Part shown: one piece after another, positions 60,327 to 64,000 of the stretch | Layout of the letters: every line of letters starts with the position of its first letter | Numbering within the stretch: position 1 is the stretch's first letter | Assembly (NCBI RefSeq): GCF_000091305.1 | Contig: NC_013929.1 | Span: forward strand, 5,208,001 to 5,272,000 | Length of the DNA stretch: 64,000 bases | Source: Streptomyces scabiei 87.22 | GTDB lineage: Bacteria; Actinomycetota; Actinomycetes; Streptomycetales; Streptomycetaceae | Direction: 5' to 3' | Notes under the pieces: model-generated | What the model saw: the letters and a program-made list of their open reading frames with translations, nothing else | What the model was told of the DNA's origin: nothing | The model's database searches: none | Position numbers and translations under genes: made by a program

Positions 60327-60358
60327 ACGCCCCTGGCCAGAACCACGGTCAGGGGCGT
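60327..60358. terminator. Terminator after the integrase gene
   Basis: ACGCCCCTG (60327-60335) pairs with CAGGGGCGT (60350-60358), followed by TGTGCT. It ends the rep-xis-int transcript 18 bases after the stop. Confidence 0.65.
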
Positions 60359-60425
60359 TGTGCTATGCCGCAGTGTCCAATTCACGTCTATGCGCTGCGC
60401 ATATGCGCCGATACTCTGCGTGCTC

Positions 60426-60815
60426 ATGGGGAAAGTGGTGCGTCTGTACTGGGGATACATGGTGGCTGCTGCCTTGGTCGTGGCCTGGAGCCAGCAATGG
60501 TCCTTGCCTGTGATCGTGGCTCTGTCGCTCGGCGTCTCGACCTATGCCGCCTTCCAGGTGCCGGTCTGGTGTGGAGCGGTTAACCGGGACGGGCAGACCT
60601 ACTGCCGCAACAACGCTTATGGCGTGTTGATGGGGTGCTCGAAACGTCAGCACAGGTGGCAGAAGATCAAGATGATCGTTCTGCGCAGCAAGATCGGGAA
60701 CGTGAGTCGCTCCGTGTTTCCCACGGCCAAGGAGAAGTTCAATGGCGCTCTCGCTGTGGGAGGGCTGCTGTCGGCTGTCGCCGCCGTGATCGTTCCCGCC
60801 GTGACTGGCGGCTGA
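60426..60815 (+). CDS. Island membrane protein of unknown function
   Basis: 129-aa protein. Two N-terminal helices (YWGYMVAAALVVAW and LPVIVALSLGVSTYAAF) are followed by a short Cys-containing domain (VPVWCGAVNRDGQTYCRNN, LMGCSKRQHRWQKIKMI) that could be a small zinc ribbon, and a C-terminal helix (ALAVGGLLSAVAAVIVPAV). No ribosome site precedes ATG 60426, and the start could be different. It lies between int and the att copy. Not recognised. Confidence 0.6.
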   Translation: MGKVVRLYWGYMVAAALVVAWSQQWSLPVIVALSLGVSTYAAFQVPVWCGAVNRDGQTYCRNNAYGVLMGCSKRQHRWQKIKMIVLRSKIGNVSRSVFPTAKEKFNGALAVGGLLSAVAAVIVPAVTGG

Positions 60816-60935
60816 GCGGGCACGACCGAGCGCCTGGGGCACGTAGAGGGCACGGCGGACACGAGAACGGTTCCGCCGGGGTACTCGTACCCGTCTGACC
60901 TGCGGCGGAGGGGCAGGCGTCCATGATCGCCGAAA

Positions 60936-60994
60936 GGTCTTGAAAACCGTCGTGGCAGCGATGTCACCGTGGGTTCAAATCCCACACCCACCGC
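60936..60994. other. attR: Internal attachment site (right end of the AICE)
   Basis: 59 bases that repeat the 3' part of tRNA-Ser(UGA), from GGTCTTGAAAACCGTCGTGG to CCCACACCCACCGC. The variable-arm part differs (GGCAGCGATGTCACC instead of GGCGCAAGTCACC). The 5' half of the tRNA is missing, so it is not a working tRNA. Confidence 0.85.
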
Positions 60995-61019
60995 TTGCAG
61001 GTCAGACGCTGTGCAGGTC

Positions 61020-61055
61020 AGAAGGGGTGCCACTCTCCGGAGCGGCACCCCTTCT
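61020..61055. terminator. Strong hairpin just inside the remnant island
   Basis: AGAAGGGGTGCC (61020-61031) pairs perfectly with GGCACCCCTTCT (61044-61055) around a 12-base loop, then GCG. Form and place suggest a terminator, possibly the tRNA terminator brought by the older element. Confidence 0.7.
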
Positions 61056-61182
61056 GCGTGCACCTTGTCCCACCCTGACTTGCATGTGTACGGGCGCGTC
61101 ACGGATGGGCCCGTTCTGGTGATACCACCAGTATCGGACGGCTCCCCCGGGTCCCGCCCGAGGCCTGTGCCACCTTTACCGC

Positions 61183-62142
61183 TCACCTGGGTCCGGATGC
61201 CGACGCGGGGATCGGGCCGGACGACTGGTGGTGAGGGGTTTGTACCATGAGGTCCCTGAGGAGGCGGCGGCCCTTTTCGTCCAAGCCGGCACGGAACCTC
61301 TCGTAGTCGGCGGGCATCAGGGACCCCGCGAAGGCGACGAGGTTAACGTAGCGGTTCACCAGGTGCGGCTCCGACTGGACCAATTCGGCGTAGCGCGAAA
61401 GAGGACGCCGGGATACCTGGTAGGCCTGTTCCAGAACGCCCGTGGGGGAAACATTGGGACCCAATTCCTTCCCCACGGCGAGCCGGGCTATGACGCCGAG
61501 GGACGCGTGAAGGTCTTCTGCGCACAGATACCCGTACTGGTCGCACGTGTATGCAGTGCAACGCCAGTAAGGAAGCATCCAAGGGGCAACGTACGCCAGA
61601 ATCTTCAGGTGATCGAGAATGATCACGGAGAGGGTCAGCCGCCCGTGCCGGGCCTTGAGCCAGCAGATGAAGTTGCCCAGCATGAAGCGCAGAGCCGCAG
61701 GTCCGTCCTCCTGCAGGTCCGCTGCGAATCCACCCTGGATGAGGAGTACCCGAGTTCCGAGCAGGCTGGTCACTGTCACCTTCCCGTCGACCTCGTCGAG
61801 TACGTAGACGTCGACCGGCCGGTGGTAATCGAGTTTTCGTTGGAGTTCGGAAATCTCCGCGTAGATCTCCGGAAAGCTGTCAGGCGTCACCTTGACGGCG
61901 CGGCCGAGAAGGTGGGCTTTCCGCAGCCTGTGGTAGAGCCACTCGACCACCACGACGAAGAGGATGGCCAAGAAGATGTACAGAAGGCCGCTGCCTCCCG
62001 TCGAGATGGCGCCGACCGCGAAGATGCCGAACACGATCCACACGAATCCAACGGCAACTACGAGCCTTGCTCGTTCGTTCGGGTGCCTTGCTTTTGAGGT
62101 ACCGAGATATGACTGGTAATCGGAGACTATGGGGAACGTCAT
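61183..62142 (-). CDS. Membrane protein resembling M48 peptidases, zinc motif degenerate
   Basis: 319-aa protein. Two adjacent helices (LVVAVGFVWIVFGIFAVG and LLYIFLAILFVVVVEWLY) occupy residues 27-68. The following part has the order of an M48/Ste24-like domain: PVDVYVLDEVDG, SLLGTRVLLIQGGF, then a helix where HExxH is expected. Here the stretch reads FMLGNFICWLKARHG, so the first His and the Glu are gone. CTAYTCDQYGYLC resembles the second metal-ligand helix (ECDR-type). I infer a non-catalytic M48 relative; this assignment is tentative. It is the only clear gene of the remnant island. Confidence 0.6.
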   Translation of the reverse strand: MTFPIVSDYQSYLGTSKARHPNERARLVVAVGFVWIVFGIFAVGAISTGGSGLLYIFLAILFVVVVEWLYHRLRKAHLLGRAVKVTPDSFPEIYAEISELQRKLDYHRPVDVYVLDEVDGKVTVTSLLGTRVLLIQGGFAADLQEDGPAALRFMLGNFICWLKARHGRLTLSVIILDHLKILAYVAPWMLPYWRCTAYTCDQYGYLCAEDLHASLGVIARLAVGKELGPNVSPTGVLEQAYQVSRRPLSRYAELVQSEPHLVNRYVNLVAFAGSLMPADYERFRAGLDEKGRRLLRDLMVQTPHHQSSGPIPASASGPR

Positions 62143-62808
62143 GATGCCTCAGCTCCCTCCGTGCCATTCTCCTCCTGACGGATCGTCCCCGCACACTGAG
62201 CGGGCATCCCGAGAGTCGGAACCCGCGTAGCGGACCCCGGTGGTGCAGCGGGATCAGAGAGCGAAGACGACGTATTTCAATGCCCCTTCGTCGTGCTCAA
62301 GTCCAGGGCTGCTCGGCGTAGCGGGCAAGTGCGCCGGCGGCGCTGCGGTCGAGCGCCGAACGTTCAAACCTCATCGAGCACGCGGGCGATCAGGCTGCCG
62401 GAGTTGCTAGAGGGAAACGTCCGCGTGGCGCAGGAAGTAGGGCACTTCCACGCGGCGACGAGCTTCGCGTGGTCGTACGACTTCAGGTCACCGCCTCGGC
62501 AGCAACGGAGGGCGAGAGCAGCTGATTTTGGCTCAGGCATGGGCGGACGCTCAGCAACTCTCGGACCTTCAGCAGACGGGCAGGAGCCGTGCCTGTGCTC
62601 GGTGGCCGTGGGGCTCGGCAACCATGACCTCGAATTGGCCGACGTCACCGCGGAGCTTTCCCACCGGGGCATGGCGCCACTCGCCTGATTGTCTGGCTGC
62701 GCCAGCACGGGTCTGCGGCGCGGCCAACGTCCGGTCAACGAGGCGTAGGTGGCGCTCAGCCAGTAGACGTATGCGCAGGTGAGCCGCATTGGGCGGCGCA
62801 GACCCACC
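62143..62808. other. Gene-poor remnant DNA before the outer attachment site
   Basis: Open frames on both strands (for example 62293-62688 plus, 62364-62834 minus) have no start signals or recognised motifs. Composition is less biased than true Streptomyces genes. Probably decayed mobile DNA; no gene supported. Confidence 0.4.
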
Positions 62809-62866
62809 GGTCTTGAAACATCGTCGTGGCGCAAGTCACCGTGGGTTCAAATCCCACACCCACCGC
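62809..62866. other. attR: Outer attachment site (right end of the whole island)
   Basis: 58 bases repeating the 3' part of tRNA-Ser(UGA), GGTCTTGAAACATCGTCGTGG onward, with the same GCAAGTCACC variable arm as the intact tRNA. It carries only a small change (AAACAT for AAAAC). It is followed by what looks like the original chromosomal tRNA terminator. Confidence 0.85.
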
Positions 62867-62872
62867 GTGCGT

Positions 62873-62911
62873 GAACGGCCCCTGATCAGGTCATACGGTC
62901 AGGGGTCGTTC
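62873..62911. terminator. Original tRNA-Ser terminator, displaced by the island
   Basis: GAACGGCCCCTGA pairs with TCAGGGGTCGTTC (one mismatch) around a short loop. The same kind of hairpin follows the intact tRNA at 46775. Confidence 0.6.
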
Positions 62912-63034
62912 GCCGTTCGCTGGGCCGTGCCGGCCTGGCCTGAGGTCCCTCGTGATCTCCCCGCTCGGTCCGGTGCGGACGCAGTCCCTACTCGGGCGTC
63001 CTCCGGGAATACCCGGCTGCTAGCGTCCGGCGCC

Positions 63035-63862
63035 ATGTGGGCTCAAGAGATCGTGGCCGGTCGACCGGCTTGGCGGCATGTTTCTTCCGGTGTGGTCTTC
63101 CGGGCCGTTCCCGGGGGGACGTTCCTGATGGGGCTGTCCGACGGGGAACTGGACGCGCTGCGTGCGATAGAGCGGGCCGGCGGCGCCGATGAGGACCTCG
63201 AACCGTTCTTCGCCGAGGCCGGCCAGGCCCGGCCGGTGCGGGAGGTGCGGGTCGAGCCGTTCCTGATCGCCCGGCATCCGCTGACGGTGGCGCAGGCGCG
63301 GCACTGGCTGCCCGAGTACGAGGACGGCTTCGCCGCATCGGATGCGTGCACGGCCCGCTTCGAGGACGACCTGGACGACCTGCTCGGGACGCTGCCCTTC
63401 CGGCTGCCCAGCGAGGCGGAGTGGGAGTACGCGGCCCGTGCCGGTACGACCACGCTGACCTTCCGCGGGGACGGGAGGCCGGACGAGGACCACGTGCTCG
63501 ACGACTTCGGCGACGAAGAACGTACCGCCGCGGCCGAGAACGCCTTCGGGCTGGCGGCGATGGGGTCGTCGAACGAGATCTGTGCCGATGTGTGGATCCC
63601 GCACTTCACGGATGCGCCGGTGGACGCGCGACCCCGTACCGGTGACGGACCGCGGGTGGCGCGCGGGGGCGGCGGCGACCTCTTTCCGTGGCAGGGCTGC
63701 GACGAGTGGGTGCTGCTGCTCTCCGCCACCCGCTGCGAGAGTCAGGACTTCACCGCGGTCCGCCCGGTCGCACCCGTGCCGACCGGTCAGGGGCAGGATC
63801 TGGATGAGGCGCGGGATCTGGATGAGGCGCGGGATCTGGATGAGGGGCGGGGCGGGGCCTGA
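63035..63862 (+). CDS. SUMF1/formylglycine-generating-enzyme-like protein
   Basis: 275-aa protein of the FGE-sulfatase fold. VPGGTFLMG near residue 26, IARHPLTVAQARHW near residue 80, LPSEAEWEYAARAG near residue 125 and a late RVARGGGGDLFPW match the family. Many bacterial members are not true formylglycine enzymes but substrate-binding or sulfoxide-synthase-like proteins. The catalytic Cys of FGE is not clearly placed here (one Cys in ATRCESQDF). ATG 63035 gives the expected domain start. The C-terminus has three 18-base tandem repeats encoding DLDEAR. Confidence 0.85.
   Translation: MWAQEIVAGRPAWRHVSSGVVFRAVPGGTFLMGLSDGELDALRAIERAGGADEDLEPFFAEAGQARPVREVRVEPFLIARHPLTVAQARHWLPEYEDGFAASDACTARFEDDLDDLLGTLPFRLPSEAEWEYAARAGTTTLTFRGDGRPDEDHVLDDFGDEERTAAAENAFGLAAMGSSNEICADVWIPHFTDAPVDARPRTGDGPRVARGGGGDLFPWQGCDEWVLLLSATRCESQDFTAVRPVAPVPTGQGQDLDEARDLDEARDLDEGRGGA
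63797..63850 (+). repeat. Three 18-base tandem repeats in the FGE-like gene
   Basis: GATCTGGATGAGGCGCGG occurs three times in a row (63797, 63815, 63833), the last with GGGGCGG. It encodes DLDEAR-DLDEAR-DLDEGR at the end of the protein. Unit number probably varies between strains. Confidence 0.85.
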
Positions 63863-64000
63863 CGCTGAGCCGGGGCTTCTCCATCCGGCCCGTCCGACGG
63901 ACGGCTCTCACTCCCCAGCAGCCTTGGCCGGGGCCGCCCGGCCGCCGTGGGCACGAGATGCGGGCTGTGGGCGGGGCGCTGATGCTGGTGGGGACCGTGT

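Larger units (their letters stand above)
46714..60994 (+). mobile_element. pSAM2-like actinomycete integrative and conjugative element (AICE)
   Basis: The element is bounded by attL in tRNA-Ser(UGA) and an att copy at 60936-60994. Working modules, right to left, are integrase (59167-60309), excisionase, RepSA-like initiator, four to five small spread/transfer genes, TraB/FtsK translocase, GntR repressor and divergent Nudix gene. The integrase gene sits next to the right att site, as in pSAM2. Left of the conserved part lies cargo: an RsbW-like ATPase gene pair, an IS481 element, a Fic gene and two large inverted repeats. AICEs replicate as rolling circles after excision and transfer double-stranded DNA through the TraB motor. 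Confidence 0.9.
60995..62866. mobile_element. Remnant island stacked behind the AICE
   Basis: 1.9 kb between the internal att copy and a third copy at 62809. It holds only one clear gene (61183-62142) and no integrase, so it is either an older element that has decayed or a piece of a larger composite island. Confidence 0.6.

Noticed and set aside
60936..60994. Second and third tRNA-Ser genes at 60936 and 62809
   Set aside because: Only the 3' part of the tRNA is present; acceptor 5' strand and D-arm are missing, so these are attachment sites.
62293..62834. Possible genes on both strands in the remnant island
   Set aside because: No start signals, no motif and overlapping frames; could be decayed coding DNA but cannot be supported.

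Overview
The window is a piece of a Streptomyces (or very close actinobacterial) chromosome. It has very high G+C, strong third-position G/C bias, many GTG starts with purine-rich ribosome sites, Tat-exported enzymes and FxSxx-type RiPP genes. The species cannot be named from the sequence. A perfect ParB parS site (17124-17137) and DnaA-box clusters (2948-3001 and 14470-14761) suggest the region lies in the core, on the origin side of the chromosome.

Regions. (1) 1-6.8 kb: housekeeping and metabolic genes, namely an M23 peptidase tail, a Cof-type HAD phosphatase, an F420/flavin LLM oxidoreductase, RNA 2'-phosphotransferase KptA, a MerR regulator, an alpha/beta-hydrolase-SDR fusion and an M24 peptidase. 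(2) 7.1-11.2 kb: a four-gene double ABC exporter operon and a small conserved protein. (3) 11.5-15.8 kb: tRNA-Ser(GCU), a HAD phosphatase coupled to serS, a DnaA-box cluster and pheA. (4) 16.0-22.4 kb: a copper/haem export-maturation locus made of a DyP peroxidase (DtpA type), a CopC-CopD fusion, a PCuAC lipoprotein, Sco, a YcnI protein and a Met/His-containing membrane protein. (5) 22.4-24.5 kb: a non-coding array of short dyad repeats split by an IS5-family element. (6) 24.5-33.1 kb: an RsbW-like ATPase, then the complete FxSxx RiPP system fxsA-fxsB-fxsC-fxsT. A 65-aa precursor ending in FQSSV is followed by a radical SAM/SPASM enzyme with an intact HExxH extension, a TIR-like protein and a 1335-aa MinD/TIR/NB-ARC/TPR protein. 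(7) 33.5-46.5 kb: core genes including an intradiol dioxygenase, a CitG/MdcB-like enzyme, PepP, a PP2C phosphatase, a prim-pol-like protein, a SEC-C protein, an RsbW-like ATPase, GDPD and an HtrA protease. (8) 46.7-62.9 kb: a genomic island at tRNA-Ser(UGA). (9) 63.0-64 kb: a formylglycine-generating-enzyme-like protein.

The island is an actinomycete integrative and conjugative element (AICE) of the pSAM2 type. It carries a tyrosine integrase, an excisionase, a RepSA-like rolling-circle initiator, a TraB/FtsK translocase, Spd-like spread proteins, a GntR (KorSA-like) repressor and a divergent Nudix (Pif-like) protein. Four copies of the 9-mer TAGACGAGT lie at its promoters and look like a shared operator. 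The cargo at the left end is a Fic protein of visibly lower G+C, an IS481 element and two large nested inverted repeats. The 3' part of the tRNA is present three times (46714, 60936, 62809), so the AICE appears stacked on a second, small remnant island. The replication initiator has no ATG, GTG or TTG start; an ideally spaced Shine-Dalgarno points to an ATC codon at 57612, so simple ORF callers miss it.

Best candidates for unusual biology are the Fxs RiPP/STAND cluster, the ATC-initiated Rep, the TAGACGAGT regulon with its nested inverted repeats, the dyad array at 22.8-24.3 kb, and the parS and DnaA-box landmarks.
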